Below, piece after piece: positions 48,501 to 55,728 of a stretch of DNA of 64,000 nucleotides. A program made the translations under genes and the position numbers. The stretch's first letter is position 1. Each line of letters begins with the position of its first letter. Source of the stretch: JAEUIT01 sp044220875 (GTDB lineage: Bacteria; Planctomycetota; Phycisphaerae; Phycisphaerales; SM1A02); NCBI GenBank assembly GCA_044220875.1, contig JBGAQH010000008.1, positions 80,410 to 144,409 of the forward strand, given 5' to 3'. Under the pieces are notes generated by a model, which saw nothing but the letters and a program-made list of their open reading frames with translations, was not told the origin of the DNA and ran no database searches.

Positions 48501-48956
48501 GTTCACGATGTCGGGGCGAAAGAGGAGATAGAGCTTCGCGTGCAGCTGATGACGCAGAAAGAGCTTGACCCGCACCTTGCGGGCGCGAATCTGGGCCGCG
48601 AGGCGACGAAGGCCCGCTTCGTCCGCATTGGTGGGCGTCCCGAGCGTGAGTTGCTTCCGGAATCCTTCGGCGAGCTCGCGCTTGAGTCGCGCCGCCGTCT
48701 GGTTGTCTATTCCCTGATCCTCGGCAACCGGGGAAAATGCAGCGCGCACAACTTCCTCAGGTGGACGGTGCATGCCCACGAGCAAGCGGCAGCATGAGCC
48801 GTCCTCACCAGACCATCGCTCGACGTGATCGTCGAGCTGCCTCCACCCTCTGAGGTTGAAGTACCCCACGCAGAAGTCCGCCCGCTCTGAGACGCTGAGC
48901 GTGTCGCGGAGGGCGGGCATGAGTTCCGCGTCGATGTTGTCGAAGATGCGCGGCAT
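45579..48956 (-). CDS. PLD-nuclease / SNF2-type helicase fusion
   Basis: A 1125-residue protein and first gene of the defence operon. The N-terminal phospholipase-D-type nuclease domain has HQLHAKLYLLFRP (His139, Lys141) and FLGSSNLTFAGL. The SNF2/superfamily 2 helicase has GDVVGLGKT (279-287), ICPVRLVPMWEDY, DESHN (351-355), LLSATPYNKTYLDL, LVFSQFADTVRYLE, LSEGQNLQDC and QRAGRVDRIGQR. Only one HxK motif is seen, so an active nuclease would need to dimerise. In known operons this kind of protein accompanies Eco57I-like methylases and is thought to translocate and cleave foreign DNA. The start 48956 is 96 bp from the divergent XRE gene. Confidence 0.9.
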   Translation of the reverse strand: MPRIFDNIDAELMPALRDTLSVSERADFCVGYFNLRGWRQLDDHVERWSGEDGSCCRLLVGMHRPPEEVVRAAFSPVAEDQGIDNQTAARLKRELAEGFRKQLTLGTPTNADEAGLRRLAAQIRARKVRVKLFLRHQLHAKLYLLFRPDIVNPAVGFLGSSNLTFAGLRMQGELNVDVMDHDACAKLAAWFEARWNDSYCVDISDDLVKVIDESWARETAIPPYHIYVKMAYHLSREARAGLSEFRIPREFGNMLFEFQVAAVKIAAHHVLKRGGVLIGDVVGLGKTLMATALAKILEDDHDLETLIICPVRLVPMWEDYRERFRLRAKVIPISKVSELEDLRRYRVVLIDESHNLRNREGSRYRAILEYLRKNESKTILLSATPYNKTYLDLSSQLRLFIPEDRPLGIRPEKLIREIGETEFIRRHQCSPHSLPAFEKSAYADDWRDLMRLFLVRRTRSFIRANYATFDPARDRHYLTFEDGRRSYFPIRDPKTVKFRIDDSDPNDQYARLFSPRVVDIINHLRLPRYGMGNYLAPAPAAPPTQKEAQHIQNLSRAGKRLMGFCRTNLFKRLESSGHAFVQSVERHILRNFVFVYAIRNGLPLPIGTQDVGIFDSRVVDIDAEARAGGFDLFEEDGVARREGTQPAMPSRTEVDFLAAAKQIYDEYAARYASRFVWLRAELFIPDLGDDLVADANDLLRVLGISGEWRADTDAKLAALRELVLNSHPTEKVLVFSQFADTVRYLERELTRVRARGVAAVTGDTENPTAEAWRFSPESNDKLEKYGESQSRVLLATDVLSEGQNLQDCAVVVNFDLPWAIIRLVQRAGRVDRIGQRADTIRCYSFMPADGVERIINLRARVRQRLRENAEVVGTDESFFEDDTNQQLFVDLYNEKSGILDGEEDSEIDLASYAFQIWKNAIDGDATLQKTITEMPDVVYSAKAYSPTAERPEGVLVYAQLGDDTDALAWVDSTGASITESQLQILKAAECAPDTPAVERAPWHHASVHAGVKLIGDEERQIGGQLGRPSGARFRVYERLKSYAERVRGTLFATDALNRAIQDIHRFPLRESAKDILNRQLRIGLTDEMLVQLVTSLRDEAKLCVEERDSSATEPRVICSLGLKSR

Positions 48957-48989
48957 GGGGGAGTGCGGGTCTCGAGTCCGAGGCGGGCG

Positions 48990-49018
48990 TTGACCGGCCG
49001 GTTATGTCCATGTAGACT
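48990..49018 (+). promoter_or_regulatory. sigma-70-type promoter for the XRE-ImmA genes with palindrome in spacer
   Basis: TTGACC (48990-48995), a 17-base spacer, and TAGACT (49013-49018), 34 bases before the XRE start codon. A perfect palindrome ACCGGCCGGT (48993-49002) overlaps the -35 edge and spacer and could be an operator. The divergent defence operon must also start from this 96 bp region; a weak minus-strand candidate is TTGTCA with CATAAC at 19-base spacing. Confidence 0.55.
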
Positions 49019-49052
49019 AAACGGCTGACAAGGCTCCGTCAATCGTTTCCAG

Positions 49053-49418
49053 ATGAATCCCGCCCCCATGAGCTTCGGCGACCTGATCCGCGAGAAGCGA
49101 CTCGCGAAGGGCTACAGCCTGCGCAAGTTCGCCACGCTCGTCGGGATCAGTCCGACCTACCTCTCGCACGTAGAGCAGGGGAAGGTCGATACGCCTCCGA
49201 CGGTGGAGCGTGTGACGAAGATCGCGGAACTCTTGGGAGAGAGTGCGGACGTCCTCCTTGCGGCGGCCGGACGAGCACACGAAGCCTCAGCGCAGATCAT
49301 CCGAAACAGGCCTGAGATCCCGAGTCTCCTCCGCAGCGTCAGCAACCTCTCACCGGAGGCGCTGCGGAAGCTGCTCGCCACGGCGAAGCGACTGGAGGAG
49401 GAGGGACGCAAGCAGTGA
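49053..49418 (+). CDS. XRE-family transcriptional regulator
   Basis: A 121-residue protein with a classical HTH: FGDLIREKRLAKGYSLRKFA, TLVGISPTYLSHVEQGKVDT, VERVTKIAELLGESADVLL. The C-terminal helix region (SNLSPEALRKLLATAKRLEE) may dimerise or bind the partner peptidase. It is translated together with an ImmA-type metallopeptidase, the arrangement seen in ImmR/ImmA control modules of integrative elements, where cleavage of the repressor relieves repression. It sits divergently to the defence operon and may control both directions. Start is ATG 49053; ATG 49068 is also possible. Confidence 0.9.
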   Translation: MNPAPMSFGDLIREKRLAKGYSLRKFATLVGISPTYLSHVEQGKVDTPPTVERVTKIAELLGESADVLLAAAGRAHEASAQIIRNRPEIPSLLRSVSNLSPEALRKLLATAKRLEEEGRKQ

Positions 49419-50110
49419 CCTCCAAGGGCAGCTCGATCCCCTTCATTCCCGAGGTCCGCATCGAGCGCGCGGCGAACGATGTGCTCGCACGCTGGTCTGC
49501 GGAGCGCAAGTGGGTGCCCGCGCCTCCTGTTCCAGTGGACGAAATCATCGAACTCCAGCTCGAGCTTCGTGTCGACTCAGAGGATCTTCGCGGGAAGCTG
49601 GGTCTTCCCGACGTGCTCGGGGCGATCTTCTTCCGGAGCAAGAGCATCCAGATCGACGACTCGCTCGACATCGAGGCGCATCCGCACCTCCTTGGTCGGT
49701 ATCGCTGGACGCTGGCCCACGAGGGCGGCCACTGGGTGCTGCATCGCGAGTTGCTGACCCCGCCTGCTGCCGAAGCGTCGCTCTTCGGTGAGTTGGGTGC
49801 CCCAGAGTTCGTATGCCGCTCCAGTCACAAGCCGCCCGAGGAGAAGCAGGCCGACCTCTTCGCGCGGTATCTCCTGATGCCCACCGAGATGGTGCGTCGG
49901 GCGTGGACCTCGTGGCGGGGCGACTCCGACCCCGTCTTCCTCACCGATCTTCGTGAGGACGCGAGCGCATCGGACACCGACGCCGCGGTGATCGACCGGT
50001 TCATTCGTCCCTTCGCCGAGATGTTCGAGGTGTCACGCGAAGCCATGCGCTATCGCGTCCAGGACCTCGGGCTCGTCCTCCCGTCGAGAGACGGACTGCT
50101 CTTCGCATGA
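49415..50110 (+). CDS. ImmA/IrrE-family metallopeptidase
   Basis: A 231-residue zinc peptidase with the HExxH motif in RWTLAHEGGHWVLHREL (His102, Glu103, His106) and a downstream KQADLFARYLLMPTEMVRRA in which Glu/Asp residues complete the metal site. The N-terminus VDEIIELQLELRVDSEDL matches the family opening. It should cleave the XRE repressor encoded immediately upstream; start GTG 49415 overlaps that gene's stop by 4 bases. The combination is a stress- or damage-responsive switch in ICEs and prophages. Confidence 0.92.
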   Translation: MTSKGSSIPFIPEVRIERAANDVLARWSAERKWVPAPPVPVDEIIELQLELRVDSEDLRGKLGLPDVLGAIFFRSKSIQIDDSLDIEAHPHLLGRYRWTLAHEGGHWVLHRELLTPPAAEASLFGELGAPEFVCRSSHKPPEEKQADLFARYLLMPTEMVRRAWTSWRGDSDPVFLTDLREDASASDTDAAVIDRFIRPFAEMFEVSREAMRYRVQDLGLVLPSRDGLLFA

Positions 50111-50120
50111 CCCTTTCTGA

Positions 50121-50166
50121 GTGCGGCGTCGTAGCCGCACTGTTTACTGGTTGCCAAATCGGCAAC
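50121..50166 (+). promoter_or_regulatory. hairpin followed by palindrome between ImmA and downstream gene
   Basis: GTGCGGC-GTCGTA-GCCGCAC (50121-50140) followed by TGTTT looks like a short attenuator or terminator. It is followed by GTTGCC-AAATC-GGCAAC (50150-50166), a palindrome lying between a -35-like TTTACT (50143-50148) and a poor -10 CATGAC. Together they could end the regulator transcript and operate a second promoter. Confidence 0.35.
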
Positions 50167-50196
50167 ATGACTCCTCTCCTCCGGAGCCATCTCAGC

Positions 50197-51375
50197 ATGC
50201 CAGCCAACATCGATCCACGCACAACCATCCGCAAGTTCACCCTTCCGCTCCTCCGTGACTTCCTTGCTCGCTACGACGGGCCGACCGACATCGACTGGGA
50301 ATCGGTGACGCGGTCGAACGTCGACCCCGTGTACGACGCGATCATGCGCCTCGACGACACGCCGCGCAACCGGCTCCTCCGCATGCTTCGAGAGATCGAG
50401 GCGCTCTCGGACAAGGAGGCGGCGCTGGTCCTCGCCGAGGAGGTCAGGCTCGGCCGCCCCGCACTTCTCGCCGAGTTCGACGCCCTGAAGACGCCCGCGG
50501 ATCGCGCGGCGTGGGTGCTCGTCCACGACCCGATCGCCTTCGAGGCCGCGGCGCACTTTGCGGAGGCGAAGCGCCTTGCACGAGGTCGCCACTGGCACGT
50601 GCGCAGTGATTTGCCCAAGGTGACGATCGAGGTCAAGCCGGAACGCAAGGAGGAGCTCAAGCGACAACTCGTCCAGCACTACCTCGACAAGGAAGGACGC
50701 GGAGGCGACTGCCACATCGGCGAGTACACCAGTTCGACCGACGGATGCGTCTTCCTCTTCGCGGAGCTCGAGGATCTGCCCGACGAGGACTGGACGCTGG
50801 AGAACGGCGCACTCGTGCCGCGTCCCGGTTGCGCAACCTTTCCCGTGGTGTTCGCGTATGCCCCGAATACCGGCGTGCTCTCCATGTTCTCGCAGGCCGA
50901 TCGTGACGGGCGAGGTCGCCTTCAGCAGATCTTCGCCAAGGTCATGCTCGACGAGACCATCGCGCCGGTCGAGCCGACGAAGCCGTCGCATAGGCTGTCG
51001 CATCTCCTCGATCGCGAACGGGTCCTTACCACCGACTCGAGCGATCCCGTCGAGAACCCGCGCATCACCCGCGTCCGCTTGGTGCCGATCGGCCGCACCA
51101 AGGACAAGGTGGAACTGTCGGTCGATCCGGCGGGTGGCCGGAGCCTGATCTTCGACCGGATCAACGAGTACCTGAACACGCAGCGGCTCTCACCCGACCG
51201 CGTGATGGTCAAGCTCCTCACGTTCCATCTCGACTTCCTGCCTGCCGCCAAGCGCCGCGCGAAAAGCATGCAGTTCGACGTGACGCCCAGCTCGCACAAC
51301 CTCAAGAGCAAGGACGATCAGGTCCGCGCCATCGGCGAGCGCTGCATCGCGCGGTGGGAGGTGGTCGATGCCTGA
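50197..51375 (+). CDS. hypothetical phage-region protein
   Basis: A 392-residue protein if it begins at ATG 50197 (MPANIDPRTTIRKF), with GGAG upstream; ATG 50107 would overlap the ImmA stop but would translate through the hairpin region. It is mixed alpha/beta with acidic helices (EIEALSDKEAALVLAEEVRL) and no recognised domain; FVFAYAPNTGVLSMFS-like strands are seen in the middle. The stop overlaps the next gene by 8 bases. It is probably an early element gene; function unknown. Confidence 0.65.
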   Translation: MPANIDPRTTIRKFTLPLLRDFLARYDGPTDIDWESVTRSNVDPVYDAIMRLDDTPRNRLLRMLREIEALSDKEAALVLAEEVRLGRPALLAEFDALKTPADRAAWVLVHDPIAFEAAAHFAEAKRLARGRHWHVRSDLPKVTIEVKPERKEELKRQLVQHYLDKEGRGGDCHIGEYTSSTDGCVFLFAELEDLPDEDWTLENGALVPRPGCATFPVVFAYAPNTGVLSMFSQADRDGRGRLQQIFAKVMLDETIAPVEPTKPSHRLSHLLDRERVLTTDSSDPVENPRITRVRLVPIGRTKDKVELSVDPAGGRSLIFDRINEYLNTQRLSPDRVMVKLLTFHLDFLPAAKRRAKSMQFDVTPSSHNLKSKDDQVRAIGERCIARWEVVDA

Positions 51376-52309
51376 ACCCATCACCATCCTCTGGTCCTCG
51401 TTCGACCTGGTAGAGCCCACCTTCTCGGCTGCGGAGGTCGCGGCGTGGTCCTCTACGGAGTTCGCCGCTCTGAGAGCAGCCTCGCTGATCCGCGCCGCAC
51501 CGCCCGCGACGCATGTCTCCTGCCCCGGATGCGATGACGGCCATGTGGAGGAGGTGCAACGTGTCGGGAGCGATGCCGGGGAGCAACTCTTCCTGATCTG
51601 TCCGACGGCGGGCCGCGTGCGGCTGGCCCATGCCGAGCTCGAGCAGTGGACGATCGGATTCGATCGCGCTGCAACGATGCTGGCAGGCGCCATCAATGGT
51701 TCTGCAACGACGGTCGTCCCCGGTCGGCTTTGGCGACTCGGGAAGTCCAAGTTCGGCGAGGTGGCAAGGGAGGTGCTGCTCGCCCGCGGGCTTGGCTGGG
51801 CAGATCGTGCCTCGGTGATCGACAAGGTGCCGCGCGGTGGTCCCCCGATCATCCTCGTCGCGTCGGACGTGCCGCCCCGTGAGGTCTGGCGCGGAGTGCG
51901 TCCGGCGGTGGTCAACGTCACGCGAGTCGTTGACTGGAGCAACGACGGCTTCGCGATCGATGCGGTCCTCCTCAAGACGCTCGTCGACGGAGAGGACGCG
52001 GCATCGCGACGGCTCACCGGCGTCGAGCTCGACGGGGAGACCCTCGCAGGCATCGTGCGACGAGAGGCCGCGAAGCAGGCCAAGACTGAGCTCCGGGAGG
52101 AAGCGATGGTCGACGCCTATGTCCGTCACGGCTCCACTCGGCGTGCGGCGGCAGCACTCAAGGAGCAGGGGCATTCGGTGGACCATTCGACGGTGTCCAG
52201 GGCCGTGAAGAAGTTCGGCGGTCCGGCGGAGGTTCGGCGCATGGCCGAGTTGGCCTCGGTGGAGAAGCCTGTTGCGTTGCAGCGCCGCAACAGGCCCAAG
52301 AAGTCCTGA
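51368..52309 (+). CDS. hypothetical protein with Zn-knuckle-like and HTH segments
   Basis: A 313-residue protein. Near residue 50, VSCPGCDDGHVEEV and a later LFLICPTAGRV give a possible but incomplete metal knuckle. The C-terminal region DAYVRHGSTRRAAAALKEQG followed by SVDHSTVSRAVKKFGG is a clear helix-turn-helix. A DNA-binding regulatory role is inferred; the family is unknown. It overlaps the upstream gene by 8 bases, so the two are coupled, and is followed by a hairpin terminator. Confidence 0.65.
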   Translation: MPEPITILWSSFDLVEPTFSAAEVAAWSSTEFAALRAASLIRAAPPATHVSCPGCDDGHVEEVQRVGSDAGEQLFLICPTAGRVRLAHAELEQWTIGFDRAATMLAGAINGSATTVVPGRLWRLGKSKFGEVAREVLLARGLGWADRASVIDKVPRGGPPIILVASDVPPREVWRGVRPAVVNVTRVVDWSNDGFAIDAVLLKTLVDGEDAASRRLTGVELDGETLAGIVRREAAKQAKTELREEAMVDAYVRHGSTRRAAAALKEQGHSVDHSTVSRAVKKFGGPAEVRRMAELASVEKPVALQRRNRPKKS

Positions 52310-52341
52310 GATTTTCAGAACTCCCTACGCCGCAGGCAGTT

Positions 52342-52372
52342 CCGGGGCTGGGCCTTCGTGGTCCAGCCCCGG
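52342..52372 (+). terminator. intrinsic-type terminator after the early gene pair
   Basis: A 10 bp perfect stem CCGGGGCTGG (52342-52351) / CCAGCCCCGG (52363-52372) with an 11-base loop, 33 bases after the preceding stop and followed by CGTCGTCTCT, a weak T-containing tract. Confidence 0.7.
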
Positions 52373-52525
52373 CGTCGTCTCTGGGGTGCAACGCCAGCCG
52401 GTCGCTCCGAAGGCCACCGGCATAACCGGACGGTCACCGATGTGGGCCGTGCTCCACCGTGACGCTCGTCACGGCACGGCCGCCGCCGGGATCGTGCGAG
52501 GACTTGCCCGGCCTTCGGAGCTGAC

Positions 52526-53113
52526 TTGAAGCCCGAAGCAGTCACCGAAGTCGTCACCAATCCGATCACCAGCAACCTCATCCGCAAGAAGGCACGACAG
52601 ATTGTGCGTCGCACTGGCTTCAGCCGGTCCGACCTCGCCGACATCGAGCAGGACCTTCGGGCGTACCTCCTCGAGCAGCTTCCGCGATTCGACCCGTCCC
52701 GAGGCTCGCTTCCGAGCTTCGTGGTGCGCCTGGTCGAGACTCGCATCCGCATCATCCTTCGGGACCGGCGACTGATCTGGCGTGCCGCCGGATTCACGGC
52801 GGTCTCCTTCGAGCGACTGGTCGTGACCCGCGACGGTGATGAGATCCGCGGAGAGGCCGTCGTCTCCGAGTCCGACCTCGATCGGCGGCTCTCGCGCCAT
52901 GAGCGCAGCCCGGAAGAGGAGGCAGCTCTCCGGGAGGCGGTCGCCGGGGTCGTGGCCTCGCTGCCGGAGGACATCGCAGAACTGTGTCGGAGCGTGGCGA
53001 GGGACGGCGTCGCCGCGACGGCACGTCGACGGGATGTGTCGCGCCGTCAGATCGAGAAGGTGCTCCGCAGCCTGCGCGAGCGCTTCGAGATCGAGGGCTT
53101 CGACAAGTTCTGA
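52526..53113 (+). CDS. element-encoded sigma-70-family factor
   Basis: A 195-residue protein starting with TTG 52526. It has region 2 LADIEQDLRAYLLEQLPRFD and SRGSLPSFVVRLVETRIRII, and region 4 LPEDIAELCRSVARDGVAAT followed by ARRRDVSRRQIEKVLRSLRE. Such small sigma factors occur in planctomycete phages and elements next to replication genes, probably switching transcription of later genes. It is unrelated in layout to the sigma fusion at 43994-45571. A strong hairpin follows its stop. Confidence 0.78.
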   Translation: MKPEAVTEVVTNPITSNLIRKKARQIVRRTGFSRSDLADIEQDLRAYLLEQLPRFDPSRGSLPSFVVRLVETRIRIILRDRRLIWRAAGFTAVSFERLVVTRDGDEIRGEAVVSESDLDRRLSRHERSPEEEAALREAVAGVVASLPEDIAELCRSVARDGVAATARRRDVSRRQIEKVLRSLRERFEIEGFDKF

Positions 53114-53151
53114 GCGACCTAGCGGGCAACCCCGTCGTCCGCTGCATAGGT

Positions 53152-53186
53152 AGCCGGTGGGTGGACGAGTCGTCCGCCCACCGGCT
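53152..53186 (+). promoter_or_regulatory. strong hairpin between sigma gene and next ribosome site
   Basis: AGCCGGTGGGTGGAC (53152-53166), loop GAGTC, and GTCCGCCCACCGGCT (53172-53186) form a 15 bp stem with one G-U pair. It ends 6 bases before the AGGAGG ribosome site of the next gene, so it may terminate, stabilise, or attenuate. Confidence 0.55.
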
Positions 53187-53208
53187 CACCCCAGGAGGCA
53201 TGAACCAC

Positions 53209-53529
53209 ATGGACCGTGGCGTCTACCGATTCGATTTCAACTCGGCTGTCTCGCTCGTCGAGGCGGAACTCACGCTGCACCTGGCGCTCATCGCCGTGGA
53301 AGGCCTTCATGGCGAGGCCAAGGTGCGCATGGATGCGTCGCTCCACGTCGACGCGCCGCGGCGAGCGATCTTCGTGGACGGCACCACGGACGTTGGCGAC
53401 TCGCTCGTCCGCGTGCTCACTCGCTTCCTCAGCGCCGAGTTCGGCGACGGGGCATTCAGCGTCCGTCGTGTGATCGCCATCGTTGCCGAACGACGCTCGC
53501 CCGGGGAGCCGCTGTGCGTGGCCTCCTGA
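53209..53529 (+). CDS. small phage-region protein
   Basis: A 106-residue protein, MDRGVYRFDFNSAVSLVEAE onward. ATG 53209 is favoured because AGGAGG lies 10 bases upstream, whereas ATG 53200 lies one base after it. The sequence alternates strands and helices (HLALIAVEGLHGEAKVRMDA), with a C-terminal VRRVIAIVAER; no family recognised. Its end overlaps the start of the nuclease gene, so it probably acts in the recombination module. Confidence 0.6.
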   Translation: MDRGVYRFDFNSAVSLVEAELTLHLALIAVEGLHGEAKVRMDASLHVDAPRRAIFVDGTTDVGDSLVRVLTRFLSAEFGDGAFSVRRVIAIVAERRSPGEPLCVAS

Positions 53530-54449
53530 GTCGGCTGCTGACCGTCGGCCGAGCACGCTCGGCCCCGTTGGTCCGCCTCGGCCAAGGCGACTTCACCCGC
53601 GACATCCATCCGGAGCACCTCAACGTGCCGACCTCGACTGCACCGGCGATCGACCTGCGATCGCTCATCTGCGAACCCGCTGACATCTACCACGCCCGCG
53701 CCGGCGAGTTCCTCTCGTCGCATGCGCTCACGGAGTTCCGGCGCTGCCCCGCGCTCTTCCGCAAGCGGGAGCTCGGCCTGATCCCCGACAGGGACAGCGA
53801 GGCCTTGGCCCTTGGCCGCGCCGCGCATGTGCTCATCCTGGAAGGCCGCGAGCGCTTCGAGACGGAGTTCGCCGTCGGCGGCCCCATCAACCCGAAGACC
53901 GGCCAGCCGTTCGGGCCGAGCACGAAGGCCTTCGCCGAGTGGGCCGAGCGCCTCGGCAAGCCCGCGATCGACGACGGTCAGGCGGCCACGATCGGCGAGA
54001 TGGCGTCGAGCGTCCGCGCCCACCCGATCGCTGCGGCGCTGCTGGCCGACGGCGTTGCCGAGCGCGTCGTTCGATGCGACTACGGAGGCCATCGCTGCCA
54101 AGGCCGCCTCGATTGGATCAATCCCGAGGGCGGACGCGGCATCGTCGACCTCAAGACCTGCGAGCGGCTCGACTGGTTCGAGGGCGACCTCCTCGCCTTC
54201 GGCTACCCGCACCAGCTCGCCTTCTACCGCGCTCTCCTCGCCGCCGTCTGGGGTACCGAACTGCCCGTCCACGTCATCGCCGTCGAGAAGCGCGAGCCTT
54301 ACCGCACCGGCGTCTGGCGCATCGCCGACCGCGTGCTCGACCAAGCGCGGCGAGAGAACGAGCAGGCGATGGACGAGCTGTCGCAGTGCCGCCGCACCGG
54401 CGTCTGGCCGACGCGCTTCGAGTCCCTCCGAACCTTCGACCGCATCTGA
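53514..54449 (+). CDS. PD-(D/E)XK nuclease, exonuclease VIII/RecE-like
   Basis: A 311-residue protein starting at GTG 53514 (GGGGAG 5 bases upstream), overlapping the preceding gene. Motifs of the RecE/Cas4-like fold are FLSSHALTEFRRCPALFRKR, LALGRAAHVLILEG (His), CQGRLDWINPEG (Asp200), IVDLKTCERL (Asp212, Lys214) and FGYPHQLAFYRALL with the QxxxY motif. It should be a 5'-3' DNA exonuclease that makes single strands for annealing by the adjacent ATPase/SSB pair. Typical of phage recombination modules. Confidence 0.88.
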   Translation: MRGLLSRLLTVGRARSAPLVRLGQGDFTRDIHPEHLNVPTSTAPAIDLRSLICEPADIYHARAGEFLSSHALTEFRRCPALFRKRELGLIPDRDSEALALGRAAHVLILEGRERFETEFAVGGPINPKTGQPFGPSTKAFAEWAERLGKPAIDDGQAATIGEMASSVRAHPIAAALLADGVAERVVRCDYGGHRCQGRLDWINPEGGRGIVDLKTCERLDWFEGDLLAFGYPHQLAFYRALLAAVWGTELPVHVIAVEKREPYRTGVWRIADRVLDQARRENEQAMDELSQCRRTGVWPTRFESLRTFDRI

Positions 54450-54471
54450 ATCCCGAACCCAACGGAGTCCC

Positions 54472-55257
54472 ATGAGTCTCATCGCACAGGTCTCGCGCGG
54501 CCGCACGGCCGCACCCCGCCGCGTCCTCGTCTACGGCGTGCACGGCGTCGGCAAGTCCTCGTTCGCATCCTGCGCCGAGCGACCCGTCTTCATCCAGACC
54601 GAGGACGGACTCGGCAGCATCGACGCCGCCCGCTTCCCGCTCGCTACGCGCTACGGCGACGTGCTCGCCGCGCTCGGCGAGCTCTACACCGCCGAGCACG
54701 AGTTCTGCACCGTCGTGATCGATTCGCTCGACTGGCTCGAGCGGCTGATCCACGCCGACGTCTGCGCGAAGCGCGGCGTCGAGTCGATCGAGGACATCGG
54801 CTACGGCAAGGGCTACACCTTCGCGCTCCAGCAGTGGCGTGAGGTCCTCGCCGGACTCGACGCCCTCCGCAACGAGCGCGGCATGCAGGTCATCCTCATC
54901 GCCCACGCCGCGATCGAGCGGTTCGCGAACCCCGAGACCGAGACCTACGACCGCTATGCCCCGCGGCTCCAGAAGCAGGCGTCGGCGCTCCTCCAGGAAT
55001 GGGCCGACGAGGTGCTCTTCGCGACGTACCGCGTGCTGACCCGCACCAGCACCGAGGGCTTCGACCGCAAGCGCGTGCAGGGCATCGGCACCGGCGAGCG
55101 TGTCCTCCGCACGACGGAGCGGCCTGCCCATGTCGCCAAGAACCGCCTCGCGCTCCCCGACGAGATCCCTCTCGACTTCGACACCTACGCCGCGTTCGCG
55201 CGCGGCGAGCAGCCTCTCGCCTCCACCACGAACGACAGCAGCAACACGGAGAACTGA
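54472..55257 (+). CDS. Sak4-like / AAA_24 ATPase
   Basis: A 261-residue RecA-fold ATPase. Walker A VYGVHGVGKSSFA near residue 22, Walker B FCTVVIDSLDWLER, and MQVILIAHAAIERFANPETE. The start ATG 54472 follows CGGAG. Sak4-like proteins promote single-strand annealing with an SSB partner, here probably DUF669 encoded 3 bp downstream. The order nuclease, ATPase, DUF669, RusA is a standard phage recombination/replication block. Confidence 0.82.
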   Translation: MSLIAQVSRGRTAAPRRVLVYGVHGVGKSSFASCAERPVFIQTEDGLGSIDAARFPLATRYGDVLAALGELYTAEHEFCTVVIDSLDWLERLIHADVCAKRGVESIEDIGYGKGYTFALQQWREVLAGLDALRNERGMQVILIAHAAIERFANPETETYDRYAPRLQKQASALLQEWADEVLFATYRVLTRTSTEGFDRKRVQGIGTGERVLRTTERPAHVAKNRLALPDEIPLDFDTYAAFARGEQPLASTTNDSSNTEN

Positions 55258-55260
55258 ACC

Positions 55261-55716
55261 ATGCCCAGCCTGAACGGATTCAACGCCAACGACGTCGACC
55301 CCAACGTGGGCTTCGAGCCCATTCCCGCCGGCAAGTACCTCGCGCTCATCGTCGACTCGACGACGAAGCAGACGAAGAACGGCGCGGGCGAGTACCTCCA
55401 GCTCGAGTTCGAGATCGTCGACGGCCCCTACAAGAGCCGGAAGGTGTGGGAGCGCCTCACGCTCAAGCACCCGAACGAGACGACGGTCAAGATCGCCCGC
55501 GGCAACCTGTCGGCCATCTGCCGCGCGGTCGGGGTGATGAAGCCCAACGACAGCGTCGAGCTCCACAACATCCCGCTCTCGATCGTCGTGGGGTTGAAGC
55601 GCCGTGACGACAACAACGAGATGGCGAACGTCGTGAAGGCTTTCGAGAAGCGCGATGTGGGCGCACCGGTTCGGCCCTCGGCCGTCGTCGGCAGCGCGCC
55701 GCCGTGGAAGCGATGA
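55261..55716 (+). CDS. DUF669 protein, SSB-like
   Basis: A 151-residue protein. VGFEPIPAGKYLALIVDSTT, NGAGEYLQLEFEIVDGPYKS, and RKVWERLTLKHPNETTVKIA followed by RGNLSAICRAVGV identify the DUF669 family, considered a phage single-stranded DNA-binding protein. A basic, Pro-containing C-terminus ends in PPWKR rather than the usual acidic tail. It begins 3 bp after the Sak4-like ATPase. Confidence 0.88.
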   Translation: MPSLNGFNANDVDPNVGFEPIPAGKYLALIVDSTTKQTKNGAGEYLQLEFEIVDGPYKSRKVWERLTLKHPNETTVKIARGNLSAICRAVGVMKPNDSVELHNIPLSIVVGLKRRDDNNEMANVVKAFEKRDVGAPVRPSAVVGSAPPWKR

Positions 55717-55728
55717 ACAAACTCAAGG

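Noticed and set aside
40015..48956. DISARM, BREX or classical type I restriction system
   Set aside because: drmA/drmB, pglZ, brxC, brxL, HsdR and HsdS are not present; only the helicase-PLD and Eco57I-type methylase resemble parts of such systems.
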